From Clavulina sp. PMI_390 (taxonomy: Eukaryota > Basidiomycota > Agaricomycetes > Cantharellales > Hydnaceae), in NCBI GenBank assembly GCA_015039315.1, contig WIDE01000035.1, forward strand, positions 119,285 to 183,284: a DNA stretch of 64,000 nt, read 5' to 3'. The notes beneath the pieces are model-generated. The model worked only from the letters and a program-made list of their open reading frames with translations. It was not told where the DNA came from and did no database searches. Made by a program: the position numbers and the translations under genes. Positions 33,700 to 48,400 of this stretch are shown in pieces; within the stretch, counting starts at the first letter, position 1; the number at the start of each line of letters is the position of its first letter.

Positions 33700-34801
33700 T
33701 CATTTTGTGTCATTCGGGCCAAGAGTGACGGTCCAGACGTGTGATCGATCCTTCAGGGTAGGGAGACGGACGATGGCGAACAGGTCGTTCTTCTCCAGCC
33801 CCAAAAAGACAGTTTGCTCAAGCAGCCAGTCGACCCTCAATATACCACCTTTGGAGTCACGAGGTTTAGAAAGCAAGGGGGCTAGAGCACCACCGTAACC
33901 GATAATAGACTTCGGGCCGCCTGGAGGAAGGGTCGCTTGATAGTTCCGGTTGTAGGTGGCGACGATGTGGGCCCTCTGCTCGTCTGAGATACTCCAATAT
34001 TCCCCTTCAGTCACCAGGTGCATGAAAGCCGTATGAAGAGTCCTCAGAACGTCTCCGAGGGTGACACCGGATTCGTTCTTGACATCGATAGACCACGGAA
34101 ATGCAGTAGAGATGAGTGTGATGGAGGGGAGCTGCACTGGGGCGGTAACAGGCTTGTCGAGTAGCAAGTCGAGGGAATATTTCGACCCCCCAGGGCCATT
34201 AAGCAGGGCTGTTTCGGGGTCCTCGCGAATGTCATAGTAAATGCGATGGCTAGCGGGCCCACAGAGACAGTTCATTAGAAACAATTCGGGCGGTCGCTTT
34301 TTGGACTCGCCACCACCTAATCAAGCAAGGGAATATGCCTCACTCAGCTAGATTCGGGGGGAGGTGAGATCTAAATAAACTTACCGCCACCACCTGCACT
34401 ACCGTCCCCGCCGCCACCGCCTTTTTTCGCGTTTCCATCGTCTCCAGCTCCGCCATCTTCTCCCCCGCCTTTCTTACCTTTACCTTGACCACCACCCCCG
34501 CCTTGAGCATTATTATTTGGAGCCATAGATTTCAAGAGGTCCCCAGGAAAGTTGACTAGAGGGCCGTAATTAACCGTAGTGATTGGATAATGTTGTCCCC
34601 ATCCATCGTAGGCATCATGCGACATCCACGTGGGAGGAAAGGACGCAGGATTATATGCAGGACTGCGACGCGGATCTCGATGCCACAAGCCTGCAGGAAA
34701 AAAAGAAACGGATCAGGATTCCGTAGCGAAGGCGTTCGAGTGTCAGTACCAGGAGGAGCAGGGAAGACTGGGGACCCAAAAGCACCAGAACGATCGCCCA
34801 T
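33700..34801 (-). CDS. DUF6699 domain protein with Gly-rich linker
   Basis: Spliced model of 324 residues: exons 34801-34750, 34690-34385 and 34316-33700. The short first exon (MGDRSGAFGSPVFPAPPG) joins a Pro-rich segment, LWHRDPRRSPAYNPASFPP. A low-complexity Gly/Lys/Asp linker follows, with GGGGGQGKGKKGGGEDGG and later GGGGGDGSAGGGGG. The C-terminal 200 residues match the fungal DUF6699 pattern: INCLCG-like NCLCGPASHRIYYDIRED, then ITLISTAFPWSIDVKNESG, TLGDVLRTLHTAFMHLVTE, EYW, and a final Trp/hydrophobic strand. DUF6699 is common in mushroom genomes and has no established function. The domain is complete. The linker's simple repeats may vary in length. Confidence 0.75.
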
Positions 34802-35281
34802 CGCTTATGCAAAAAGATTTCCCGATACAATGGTGCGACCCTGAATGTTTGGTTAAAGATCGAGCGCGTGGCAGGCCCGTATTCGAAGACTCGTTTTCGC
34901 AACGATCGGTGTACACCGGAACCAGTACTGGGGTCTCGATTTGGGCAACGGAGGTTTCGGCGAACGCCACAAGTTGCCCCAATCTGCCCTCAATAAATGA
35001 GACTAATGAGCTCATGCCGAGTCCGTGCAGGTAGGGACGCACCTTTACTCAAACGAGGATTCAATTGCAGACAAAAATTCGATGTCAACAAGACACAACG
35101 CGTCACACGCTCTGTATTTTTTCTTCATGGGCGTTCATCACACGCTGCATGTCATAGACCCATCATACATCGCCTAGGCATGGATGTGCCAATAGGGACA
35201 AAATTGCGGGGAGTTGCACCGAGGTTACAAATAGATGCTGTAGATCTACATTTACAACAGGCCACATGGCGGCCAAGCCTC
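34802..35281. other. Intergenic, no gene seen
   Basis: About 480 bases between the DUF6699 start and the stop of the cysteine-synthase gene on the same strand. It contains the DUF6699 promoter and no recognised exon. Confidence 0.5.
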
Positions 35282-36776
35282 TCACTGAAGCACAATATAC
35301 TTCTGCAAATTCTCGGGGATAGAGTTCACAAGATCCTTGGTTTGAAGCCACTTGCGCGAGAAAAGACGTGTCTGGTACCTATTCAGACGAATTAGAATGG
35401 GGTCAGCTGGATCATGGTAATGAGATCGTGAGCACGTACCTGTAGGCTCCATCACAGAGAATCGTAACGATGGTCTTGCCTGTGAAAGTAATGAATTGAC
35501 GATCAGCACTTGATTGCCCATCAATGCGCATATTCCCTCTTACCTGGACCTAGTTTCTTCGCCAACTCGTATGCAGACACAACATTAAGAGCAGAGCTGG
35601 CTCCAACATAAATGCCTTCTTCGTCAAGAAGGCGGTAGAGCATCTCTATAGACTGAGTGTCCGGAATGGTCATCGACCCATTCAAGTTTGCCACTTCAGT
35701 CCCCAGGTTGTCTGTGATTCTGCCCTGGCCGATACCTGGATACAAATCGTCAGCCTTAAATGAACATTCCCACCAGCGCGTCAGTCACAACAACAGCAGC
35801 ACGTACCTTCGGTAATAGAGCCTCCAGAACGTTCCAATAACGTCCCCCCACTCTTGACGTAGCTGTCCAACACACTTCCCGGAGGATCGGCAAGCCAAAC
35901 TTGGACTTCTTTGTTCTCCTTCGCCGCTTGTTCCCTCAGGAAGCGAGCTGTGCCAGCCAAGGTGCCGCCAGTACCCGTTGAGCAGATGAATGCATCAACA
36001 GTACCTTGGGTTTGCCTCCAGATCTCAGGACCAGTCGTCTCGTAGTGAGCACGAGCATTGGCGACGTTGTCGAACTGGTTGGTCCAGACCGCGTTGGGAG
36101 TGGCTTCAGCGAAGCGCTTCGCCTGGTGGTTATAGTTATCGGGGTTCTCATAGGCCACAGCTAAGCGGAAAGAGGCGGAAGGACACAAGCGGTCAGTTCA
36201 AGCCAATTCACCGCATCGCAAGGCGACTAGCTTACCAGGCACAGCGCGAACGTCAGCGCCAAGCATCTTGAGCAAGTCGATCTTCTCCTGGCTCTGTTAA
36301 TCGGCCACAGCATGAGTTGTGAAGTGAGAGATCGATAAGTAGCCGGGGAGCACACACCTGAGTGTTTGGCATGTAGATGACGCATTTGTAGCCCCTAGCA
36401 CGGCAGACGTGTGCAAGACCGATCCCAGTATTTCCAGCAGTACCCTCGACCACGGTGCCACCGGGTTTCAGCCTATAGGGGTGTTCCATTAAACAGCCGG
36501 TGAAATGAAGCTAAACACGTACAGTCCACGCTCCTCAGCATCCTTGACGACATAGAGAGCAGCCCGATCCTTCACAGAGCCTCCGGGGTTCTGGAATTCA
36601 GCTTTACCGAGAATATTACAACCAGTCGCCTCTGATAGTTTTGCAAGTCGGATCTGCCATTGAGCACGCCATTTCAGTCCCGGTTAGCTAATCCTCAAAG
36701 TTCGCGCATATTCTTCATTGATACATACCAGGGGAGTGTTTCCAATAGCTCCAACGAATCCATTAACGCTCTGCAT
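35282..36776 (-). CDS. Cysteine synthase-type PLP enzyme (O-acetylserine/β-substituting family)
   Basis: Spliced model of 344 residues in eight exons: 36776-36729, 36653-36523, 36472-36358, 36293-36236, 36160-35807, 35735-35544, 35479-35440 and 35378-35282. Fold-type II PLP enzyme related to CysK and to fungal cysteine synthase 2 (YGR012W type). GNTPLIRL starts the domain. [11 protein letters not shown] carries the PLP-binding Lys near residue 47. [15 protein letters not shown] is the substrate/Asn loop, and [15 protein letters not shown] binds the PLP phosphate. [15 protein letters not shown] is the C-terminal signature with tail KWLQTKDL. Known family reaction: formation of L-cysteine from O-acetylserine or a related acceptor and sulfide; the true donor is not shown. 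The ATG sits in a good context (CACCATG). It is divergent from ARF6. Confidence 0.9.
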
Positions 36777-37055
36777 GGTGGAAAATCCACGTCGTAGTGG
36801 GCGAACGAGAAGGCGCATAGGATATGTGGCGCTGTTTTGACAGGTTTGACTCGGCATCCAAAATTTGGATTATTGTGTTGTGGTCGTCTCCTTGCCAAGT
36901 TCTCGACCGTTTCTCGTCTCGACTTTGCATTTTCTTCGTGGAATACTCGCTTATACAGCCAAAGACTACTACCACCCGACCTCCTACATCTGATCTCGCT
37001 CCTTGGGCGATCCGTTCTACCTCTCTCCCGTTTACCGCATTATCACGAAGTCACG
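36777..37055. promoter_or_regulatory. Divergent promoter of cysteine synthase and ARF6
   Basis: A 279-base interval between two ATGs facing away. The ARF6-proximal half is CT-rich. No defined element stands out. Confidence 0.45.
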
Positions 37056-37973
<918 letters not shown>

Positions 37974-39984
37974 TGGCTAACCTCCACCCTGATGCCTCCT
38001 TACCCCCTTTACATCAATCCCGATTCCCCGGCTCATCATCCTTTCATCGCCACGTTTCTATATCCCTATTTTTTTTTTGTCTCTCCTGCTCTCCTGTCGC
38101 ATTTCTGTTCTGTGTGATGCTTATTTGGGTTTCGGCTTCTGATGACTCGACCCCTCCGACTCTCCTTCTGAATGTTTCACGTTTCTCTTCCTCTCTAACT
38201 TCTCCAGCATAATATTCGTGCGCACGGACTGGATGCCACCTCTCTTACGGCTTCGTTACCCTTGCCCATACCTCTTCAGCCTCACCTTTCATCATGATGC
38301 TGTACTCTGTTCTCCCCTCTACTTTCTTCTCTCACAATATATATATTCATGGGCAAACGGATCCCTCGTAAAAGTGTTTCGTTTGGTGGTCATTGACTTT
38401 TAGCGTGCAGGCGGGCACAATCCCGCGGAACCGTTCTCCCGAAAACTGTGGGGCAAAACGGCACATTGGATATGAGCGACCCTTTGGTTGGCAATAATCA
38501 CATTTCCAATGAGGCCGACACGGAATAATTGCTCGATTGCCAACTTGCTTGTAAGGGAGAGGTGTCCCCAGGTTCTCGTTCCTTACGCTGCGGCATCCTA
38601 TGCCTACATATTCGCGTATACACTATCACCGCTTGCTTGATTATGCGACACCCTTGCTGTGGAGAAGGACCCGATCGTGATCGATAGAAGTCCCCAACAT
38701 CGTAAGAGTGCGGTGCTGGTCCTTGGACGGCTCCGACTGGCCCCGATTTGACGAACCACGTGAAGCTGCATGTGAATTTGAACGATAACGAACAACAACG
38801 GATCAGCCCACCCCGCGAATAGGGAGAATATTCATCCGGTCGGCGGTGAGGCTCAAGGCTCTAAATGTCTCCCTGCATACTGGTTCCTTGACTCCAACTC
38901 TCCGTCAAGCCACTCAAGAATGAATACACCACTTGCCCCCCCTAATTAATCGCTGTGTTGTGAAGGAGACACCGAGTAGCAACACGAGCTGGAAGCTTTG
39001 AGTGATCAGAAAGGCCCAGCATCCCTGGACACGTCAGACTCAATGACCCTTGATCGGGCTTCGTGGCAAATCAGCAGAGTCACTGGGCCGTTGGGTAGGA
39101 TACGCGGCCCCCGTGCGTCAAGTGTTTGATGGAAACACGAGGCACTTCACTACCAAGATCTTATCGACGTCATATCAGCAGGTGTATTAGGAAACCTTCC
39201 ACAAAATAGTTCGGCGGACGAGTTGTGAAGGTCTCATCACTCATTGAGAGATCGGTGTGACCATATTCGCAATTGACGCGGGGAGTGATACTACACCGGG
39301 GCGGATGGTTGAGTTGCCATACCGCACTTGGAAGAACGTCTGGCCCGCTAAGCAGTGGCGCACAAAAAGCCGTCGAAGGACGCCAACAATGAGGCGTGAG
39401 CAAATGATGCTTATCTCTGGCGACGTTCGATAGTAACGAGACCTTGTGGAATGATACGGAGGAAGTACTAGCTCCAAGGGAAAAAGGGGGGACGATAAGA
39501 GCAGTTGAACTCGGGCTCAGGCGCTGGATTCGAAGCCAGTGGCGGCGGCTTCGCACTCAGGTCGGTGATCAAAGCTTTGGAGCCCCCTCCGGCGCATAGA
39601 TATTGCGTGCTTCAAGGTAAATACTTGTCAAAATCCCCGATACACCGCGGTCAAAGTTGGTTAGTGAGTGGTGCAGGTCTGGAAGTGTGTGGGAGATTTT
39701 GGACAACAACGCCAGCCCACGCGTAACAAATTATGCATTGTATACACTATAATGACCCTAAGGAGAACATAATATAGGTTTTCCTTCAAACCCTCTATCT
39801 GGGATGGAGAGGAATGTTAAATTGACGTTGCGGTCTCGAACACCCTCATGGGTCGTCACGTGCTAGTGGGCGATCGGACCCATCTCTGGGTCCAGTAATG
39901 TGTTCCTGGAAGCGACGCTAAGCTTGTATTGCCTTTGTGTGATCTTTTCGCTAAAACCCATGGTACCCCGCGGTGACGTCCAAG

Positions 39985-40007
39985 CCGAGTTTAGCAACTA
40001 AGCTCGG
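39985..40007. repeat. Imperfect palindrome, 10-base arms
   Basis: CCGAGTTTAG and CTAAGCTCGG pair except at one position, around a three-base centre. The core TAGCAACTAAGCT recurs with one change in the palindrome at 42341-42389. Confidence 0.45.
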
Positions 40008-42340
40008 ACCTTGGATCGCTCAGAAGTTGGGGATTGTGGCCGCAGACTGTCACCTCTCAATTGCCTGGACATCTACTCGCGAATTTCCGAGAGCAGAATC
40101 CTGCAAATTCTCCCTTCACATATGACTATTATCCACTGTCTGCCGTCGAAAAGTGCAAGCAAACCACGACAGCATGCCAATTTTGGTATCAGCGTCCTCA
40201 CTCTTTGATTCTGAGACATTTTCTGCTATGGCTCCCTCGAAAATTTGGTTGTTTCTCGTAATCTGCGCCTAGCAGCTCCTTTCTTGATCACCAAGAGAAA
40301 GATAGAGAAGGAGCTAGCAGCAGCCATCTTTTGGTGAGCATGCCAAGCGGTCCCATTCTGATGGGCTATTTTCAAAATATGTCGTGATTGGTGGCTTGTT
40401 GTGAATAACAGATAGTGTACATGCACGTGTCGGCCATTGTAGAGAGTTCTTGTACTGATTGCTGCAGACGTCGATTAATTGAGATTTTCCTCATGGTTGA
40501 ATCGAACACCAAGGCTCAACCGCTCGCTTCAAAAAAGGAGCAAATGGTAAGCTTGCTGGTAATTATACAACTCTTGAGGGAAGCCGTGTAATTGTTAGCG
40601 AATTTTTCCTTTCCGCCTGGAATGAAATACTAAGGGCTCCGTGAATTCAAGATAAGCAGCCCGATGGTTTTGCCCCAATATCCTAGTTGTCATCTTACAG
40701 GCCTACCGCCAGCCCTGCGGGTATCGAAACTCCATCAAAGCCCAGCACGAATGAAAGCATAGCCGTTATCGTCAACGCACAGAAGGTGCCTGCTTGCTCT
40801 TGACCGAAGTGATGCCCGAGCCCCACACGCGATGCGCGCGCTGGCCCTGCATGTGATCTAGGCCACCCAACACATTTTCAAGAACTCTGACAGATTCGTA
40901 TTGTAGGCGGGCAATATATCCAGCCATGCAGCAAGGGGCTCCAGATCATTTGCATGAATTGTTCCGAACATGAGACCATTCAGCTGAGGGCCATTATCTG
41001 ACAGGGTTCCCGCACGTCGGGTACGCAGAGTCACTCAGTCAGAGCCCGCCCATCAGTGAACTTTCATCCGCGCTCGCCGCGCTTCAGTTCAGTCGATGAA
41101 ATGATGGTTGCGCCGCTTGTCTGAGTTGAAAGTTCGTCGAGCCTCGCCGTGCGGAGATGAACAGTCAGAATGGTACTTCCGATATGTCCGAGCAAACGGT
41201 TGATGGAACAAATTAGTTTTTCGCGAGCGAACTTGCGTCAAGGGACGATTTAGTGATCTGCCCATCCTGCCATCTAGTTTGGGCGACACCAGGAAATGCA
41301 CGAACTCGATGCATCGCTATCTTGTCCAACGCCTTGGACCCCCATCAATATGGTAGGACGCGCGCACGTCGTTAGGCATACCACTGACGATCTTACGGAG
41401 CTCGGGACGGTGAAAGCACCGCACTGAAGCTCAAAATCGCATTGCCAAGGGTATGAGGAACAACTTGACAAGTTCGGATGATATTTTTTTTGACATCAGC
41501 GCTTCCTATCACTGTAACCATCGCAGTCTATTAGACTGGATCTAGAAATTTTTTGGCAAGTGGTGCCCAGATCTGGGCAGATCTATGAAATGGGTCGCGG
41601 TACGGGGCGCGATGGCCCGAAATCCGATGTGCAGCGGAGTGAGGGGGTCAGACGACGAGCATACAGAATGCGCATCAATCTCGATTCGGGGAGATTTCCG
41701 GTCACGACCCGAAGGGCCTTGACAAGAAATCGAGATTCAAAATGACACATGCTGAGCATCCGATGCACCCGCCGTGCAAGCAAGGAATAAGAGATTTGAT
41801 GGCAAACGTTTAAAGCTAGAGACCAGCTTCCGACGGGCACGGTGGCCGATGATCCCGCTCTATCATGGAGTCCCCTAAACTGGATGAGATCTACATGGCA
41901 TGATGTATTTGCTCATGTAGGAGGGGAGAGCGTGAAAAGGGCCACCGAGGTGGACTCTTTGGGTCATCTTGCACGCCTGACGGGGCCCTGTGAAGCCCTA
42001 AATATTGGATCGTTCGATTGCACGCTCGTCATGACGACGCAAGAAGAAGTATTGAATGCGCAGCAACAAGCTGCCTATCACGTTAGCAGATCAAAAGCCA
42101 CTCAAACACGAGCCTCCAGGGTGCTGGGTCCGATCGCAATATTACTCCCGTCCTAAACGCGCCAGGCTTCCGAGTCAAAGGTGCCTCAACAACATTATTT
42201 TTCTCTCTCGCAATTCAGGGGGAGGGATTGGGGGGTGAAAAGGGGTATGCAGAGCGTCGAACAGTCTGTCGAACCGAAAAAGAGAGGTGCAAATCGGTGA
42301 AGCAAGCCCTCAACTAGGTTGCACCTGCGGCGCAAGATCG

Positions 42341-42389
42341 GATTTCCACTCGCTAGTTAGCTACTAAGCTAGAAGTGAAATAGAAAATC
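42341..42389. repeat. Long imperfect hairpin
   Basis: Outer GATTTCCACT and AGTGAAAT(AGA)AAATC arms pair with small bulges, and the inner CTAGTTAG/CTAAGCTAG arms pair with one bulge. This gives a stem of about 49 bases in total. It may be a solitary end or a folded remnant of a miniature element. Confidence 0.4.
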
Positions 42390-45300
42390 CTCAATCGCAT
42401 TCAGCAACGCTGAATGCTTGTGCTGTTGCGGTGAGTGGGCGCTGGTGGCTTGTGGAGAAGCGAAGCGAACAGGGTTATGCCCAAAAAGAAGCAGAAGCAA
42501 ATTCGAGGCCCAAAGGGTAGCCTTTCATTGTGATCGTCGAAGGAAGCTTGTCATGACGTCCCCAGGTGGCAGAGGCGATCTTCTACTAAGCTGACGACTG
42601 TGTATACTCTCCACACGCGCAAGAATCAAGGTACTGGGAACGGGGGCTCCGGACTGTATAGGGGGATGCTGAGAAAGCAATCCCTCTTCATGAAGAAGAA
42701 GGACGAGTCTCGAATCGTGATCTTCATTACTTGACGTGAGGGTGAGCAGCATCAAAGTGGTTTTGTCAATCCTCACAATTGTCCACTCAGCACCAGGCAA
42801 GTGGGAAGCGAGATCTAAACTCGCAATGCACATTCAGCACGCGCGCCGCAAACTTGGGGTGAGTGTGTGTCCACGCGCGACCAATCAGAGGGCGTCGAGA
42901 AGCTAGGAGTGACTTACCAAACCAGCATGGCGATTCAAAGAAATAAGTGAGGCGAGAGATCGCACATGAACGCTGAGCTGCAATACCAACTTCGTCCCGG
43001 GGCCGGGGATACAAGTCAATAGTGATAGACACCGCCTATAAAATGAAGTTGCGCGCGCATCCCTGGCGTAATAATGAGGAATATACAACAGTGATAACTG
43101 TTGTCCGTAAGCTCAATACAACAGGCGTTATCTAAAATTCTTTCTGGGGTGACCGTTGGGATTACGAGAGCTTGTGGAGGATGGGAACTCACTGGAAATG
43201 TGGCCCATGCATCAGCAGCCACCAAGACGGCGCGGCTTTCAAAGAGATCCAGCAAGATTGGCATTTCCAACAATGGATGGAGGAGGGAGGCAGTCAGCTG
43301 GCTGGTGGTTGAGGAATGAGCGTTAACGCGATCAGGAGCGGAGCCAGGAAAGATAGTCTCCTAGTTTCTGCAGAGTATTCGGACTTTCCGACTCCGATGT
43401 ACTAGCCATAGATCGGAGGAGATTTGCAGCGCTGATGGGGGAGCAGCCTACTGCTCGAGCTCAAAAGGGTATCTCGTGTACATGGGCCGTTAGGGGATAC
43501 CAGTGGTGATCCACTAGGAAGTGAGGATTGGACGAGCAGAACAGTTATTGCGATAAATGCGAGGATCTAATACAAAAAGTAAGGATGACTGATTGCTGGA
43601 AATGAAAGGATTGCCATGCGGGACGTGAGCCTTTGCGAGTGCGGGCGCCAATAGAGAGTTTTGGAAACCGAAACCTGCGGCTGCCGTCCAAAACAACCGG
43701 AGAGAGGTCTATGGCAGAGTGAAGTTTGGGATAGATCGCCAATGGGGGATTCGGGCGGCACAATCCCACCCATCCTCACTAAGCTCCTATGTGGCGGGCG
43801 CTTGTCGGACGCCGATCAGCGCAGGCAATCAAGTTCATGAAGGACCGCGTGTATCGAATACAATCCAGCCACGGATCCCGCAAACCATTGACCCCAGAAA
43901 GCAAATATAGAAGCTAGGGTCAGGTTTGACGAAACTGACGAATAGCTACGCGTCATGACCGAATCTCAAAGAGCTTAAAAAGGCGAGCTCGACTGGCACC
44001 CAACTTTTAACGGTCATCTACACGGACCTTGTGATTCAACCGACGATTAGGGCAAGACCAGTCGTTCCTCGCGTGACTCAGTAATACGGAGGTTCTGGAT
44101 CCGGCTGACACAAGAAGATAGCGAAGGGGGAGGGGCAAAGGGACCGGGGTTGACAAAACACCTTGACTGATGAAAATCGTCGTTGACAATATGAATGATG
44201 ACAAGCCCGGAATCATAACGATCGGTAAGAAAAATATCATGATTCTATTGGGTCAATATGTGCAAAGTGAGGCTGCGTGATGTCGGGTTTGCCGGACAAC
44301 GTGGCCTAATAAATGGGTAGCAGGTACTACAACCGTGACAGCCAATATAGGTTACAGACTAAATTATAGCAAGCGATGCCTAGAGCGACTAGTCGGTTAA
44401 GCTGCACATCCTAGTATGTTCTGTATTTTGAAAACAATAAAAAGGTCTCGAGATGAACGGACCGGTGGTGCTGCTAGGGGGGAGCTCAACCGTGCAGATC
44501 TTCTTTTGGTTCTGGAAGGGTTATTTGATATTAGTGCAGCGAGTCATGAGGTTTGTCGGACAATCGGAGTTGTGGCGGACGGGGGCATGTTAAAAAGACA
44601 TATAAGCATTTGAAGGAGGCTTTGGGGAGGCTATGGCACTGTGTTAGCTGGATGGGACGAGATAAGCACAATAAGCAGAAGTTGCCAAATCGGATCAAAT
44701 GAATTGAGGCACTAAAAGATTTGGCCCACCGTACGCATTGAATACCACGCAAATGGATCGTCGAATACGAGGATTAAGTAAGGAGCTGCCTAGAGATCGA
44801 GGGCCTTCCCAACGTCCCTGACAAGAGGTGATGGCTCAACCGGCCTTTCAATGGAGCAAGCTGGAGCGTGGGCAACGTGGCCCGTTCAGTCGTCTGTTAC
44901 GAAGAGTTGCAAGAATACAATGCTTATTCCTCTGGCTTGGGACCTGACGTTAATGAAGGGCGCTGCGATTTGTATAGCTGTAATAGGTGGAGTTTTGGCA
45001 GCTTGTCTCGACAACCCTGTTCTACTGAGTGAGGGTTGGGGGGAGGTAAAAAAGCGTTGCACAACAATTGGATTTTTGCAATTCTGCAAGTACGGAGGAA
45101 TGAACCACGGCTACTACGGGGTGCTGAGGAACGGCGGTGAGGCAAATTCTTCAGTGAAGAGGACGGTGATCAAAAATGGGAATGTGCAAGCACAATTGCT
45201 TGAGTTGAGTGGAGCTTCGGGCACCGGTTTCCTTTTTGGGACGCAAGCGCCTGCTCGACGTTGACGAGCCCATCGACGCTTTCGAGGAATAAAACCTGAC

Positions 45301-45494
45301 TGGTCGTGCTAATTAATTTGCTCTCTGGGCTACACAGCGAGACGCCACGTTTGGTGCAAAACGCCATTTTAGTGGTGGACTGTATTGCCTTGTTGTGTGG
45401 CTGCTTAAGTACTCGAAGGGTGACAAGGATTACCAGCTTCTCATTCGCCCCTCCCCTCCTCCTCTCCCTCCTTCCCCTTCCATCCTTTTTCGAA

Positions 45495-48400
45495 ATGACG
45501 TCTACAGCGACTGAAAACTGGGCCCACTACGAGGCTCCACGCACACACGCCCGCGACGAGCGTTGGGACCTCTCCGAGCTCTTCCACAACCCTGTCGCGC
45601 AACCCCACCAGCCATTCACTGCCCCCCACCATGGCTCGTTCCACGAGTCCGATGGCTATGACCAAAACTCGAGCTACATCCCCCACGTCAAATCTGAGTA
45701 CGTGGAGCACAGCTACGATCTCTTCAGCTCCGCCCAGCCCGCCTTCGGTGCTGCCGGCGCCCGAGCTGCATTCCAAGAATCTCCAGCCTCTTCAAGCTCT
45801 GGTGAGCCCATAACCGTGCTGAATTTTCATGGATAGTACTATAACATTGGGTTGCAGGCTCATCCCGCTCTCCAACCTACGAGCTGGTTTCGGGCCTCAA
45901 CTCCGTCCCCGAAGATGGCATCCCCCAAGCATACGCAGGTCAAACCATCGCTCCCAACGCTCTTGGCTCCAACCCAACCCGTAAGTTCTTTTACTCAGTC
46001 CAATTTTTTTTCTTGGACGATTGTGTTCTCAACATCCAGATCCTCTTCCCCCTTGCCCTCCATTCGCTTCGTCAGCCATGTATCCCTCCCCAAGGCAAGG
46101 AATGCCCCCTCAGCACCTCTCTCGCCCACAGCAACCCCATGACCACCTGCAAGCTCCTCAGCACTATCAGGCTGCTATCCCTCGGCAGTTTGACTCGCAT
46201 CCTTCAGCCTTTACCCCCGGCATGGAGACCATGAACAACGTCTTCGATCATAGGTTCCACCTGGGGGCGAACGGCCACCCTTCCGAACCCGATAGGCGGC
46301 CTCATACAACTGCCGACTACGGGGCTTCCTCCCCTGCAGGGTGCGTCACCTGCCAACCATCTATATCCGATCGCTTCGTTCGGCCCTGTCCCTTCACGTT
46401 CAATAGCCCTGACTTTCCGTGATTTTCCAATAGCCCATATCTCTCTCATTATGCGCAGGCTTCCAATCGCCTCGCTGCTGGCGAACAGACCGTTATTGTC
46501 ATGTCGAGTCGCGTGGCCCAAAAAAGTTACGGTAATGAGAAGCGGTGCGTATATATTGCGATCAGGGATCTCTCTTTTTTTATTGAACGTGTCATGCTGA
46601 TACGTTCCGCATCTGTTTCGTGATGGACGCCAATTTTTGCATCATGTCATGCCCTGATGAAACGAATTTAGATTCCTCTGCCCGCCTCCTACAGCCGTTT
46701 TACTAGGGCACAGCTGGTATACGGGAGATCCCTCTCGCAACTCCTCCGAACATGGTTCACCATCCTCATCTCATTCATCCCCTCATCAGCACGCCCAGCA
46801 CCCACATCTCGCCCCCTCACAACACGCTTTGGCCACCCAGGTTCTCATCTCCATCTCCGGCGAGACTAACACTTCTGATGGAACTTTGGAGTGGAGCACT
46901 CCCGCTGGCAAGCCAATCGACCCCACCGAGGACGTCTTCGGCGATGAGGGTTTCCACAACTCTCACTCCCTCCACCAGCCATCAAATGGCCCCTCAGCAC
47001 CCCCTGCTCGGATCGGTCGCTGCGTTGGCAAGCAGCTCTACATCAGCGACGTCGACGAGCGCAAAAAGCGCGTTGAGGCCCTCGTGAAGATCAGCGTGAC
47101 TGCCCAACATGGCGATCGCATCGAGGAGCACCACCTCGGTACCTTCACTAGCAAGCCCATCAAGGTCATCAGCAAGCCCAGCAAAAAGCGCCAGAGCGCA
47201 AAGAACCTCGAGTGTGAGTCTACTATTCCTAGCCTAAATTTTTCCCCCTTCATTTCGCTGTTTGCTGTGTCGCTTGTCGACCTGGCTGGGCAATTATGGT
47301 TCAATTTGTGGTTATTACCCAGCCCTGGGGGTTCCTGGGCCTGGTTCAGCCCCTCAGCTATGCCCGGGCGCGTGTCTTTTCATTCATTCTCACCTACTCA
47401 GCATGAGGTGAAGGGCGCGGGTTAGCTTCTTTGAAACCCACAGACCCATTCAAAGCTTCTTTATTCCATTCATGATCGCTCCCCTCGCCTATCTAGCGCT
47501 TTCAATTGATGTCCATGCGCGCTTTCCCACTCCTGCAACTTCTTTCCCTTCGATCTCTCCGTATCTCTTCTTGACTCATATTTCTGATTCGCCCACTTCT
47601 GCAATTGTTCAATGTTCTGTGGCTGACTCTCGACCCCCCGTCGTTGCATCATTCTCCGCTCGCCATCACCTTGCCTTGTTTTCGGCCATTTCATCTCCCC
47701 ATTGGTTTACGCCGCACCAGTATGCATCAACCACGGCTCCACGGTCTCTTTGTTCCACCGGTTGCGTTCGCAGACGGTTTCGACCAAGTACCTCTGTGTC
47801 TCGGGCTCGGGCGCCTCTTTCAAGGGCTCCGACGGCACCCCTCTCCCAGGGCTTGATCCCCGTCAACGAAGCCATGCTCCATCCTTCGTCGCTAAAACCG
47901 CCAGCTGGGGTATGTTCAGTTTAATTCACTATTTTTTCGATCTTCGGGGAGCTAATGGATGTGCGGCGCCATAAATTCCCCTGACGAATCTAGATATGTT
48001 CATCATCTACATTGTTGATGTTACCAAACCCAGCAGCGGCCCTGATACCATTGTGCCACCTCCCTTCCAACCCGATTATCCTCCACCTCCGCCGAACGCT
48101 ATCGCCTGCTCCGCCGACAACGTGACCACCCCCATCTATTACAATCAGACTGTTGTGCTCCAATGCCTGACCTCTGGCGTTGTCTCCCCTGTCCTGATCA
48201 TCAGGAAGGTGGAGCAAGGCACCGTGATTGTAGGGGGTGGCTTGGCCGACTCATCGAAGGGTGTGCCCGACCACTACTGCCTCGCAGGCGAGGTCTGCGG
48301 CGATCCTGTCAGCCAGCTCCACAAGATTGCCTTCGAGGTCTACGAGCCAGCCCACAGCACGCCTCCCGAACTCGGCACCCCTGGCTCAAGCGGCGCTTTC

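Larger units (their letters stand above)
37974..45494. other. 7.5 kb gene-poor region
   Basis: No gene can be supported in this long stretch. Open frames are short, overlap on both strands and carry no recognised motif; the longest (44851-45264 plus, 137 codons) has a hydrophobic segment but no family resemblance. No terminal repeats, integrase, reverse transcriptase or transposase motif was seen. Two imperfect palindromes at 39985-40007 and 42341-42389 share a TAGC(A/T)ACTAAGCT core. Strongly eroded transposons or non-coding RNA genes would fit but are not shown. Confidence 0.4.

Noticed and set aside
33264..33722. 152-codon minus-strand frame with a hydrophobic stretch
   Set aside because: It overlaps the last codons of the DUF6699 gene on the same strand and has no motif; probably 3' UTR sequence.
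44851..45264. 137-codon plus-strand frame with a hydrophobic segment
   Set aside because: No family resemblance and no supporting context; open frames of this size occur by chance in this region.
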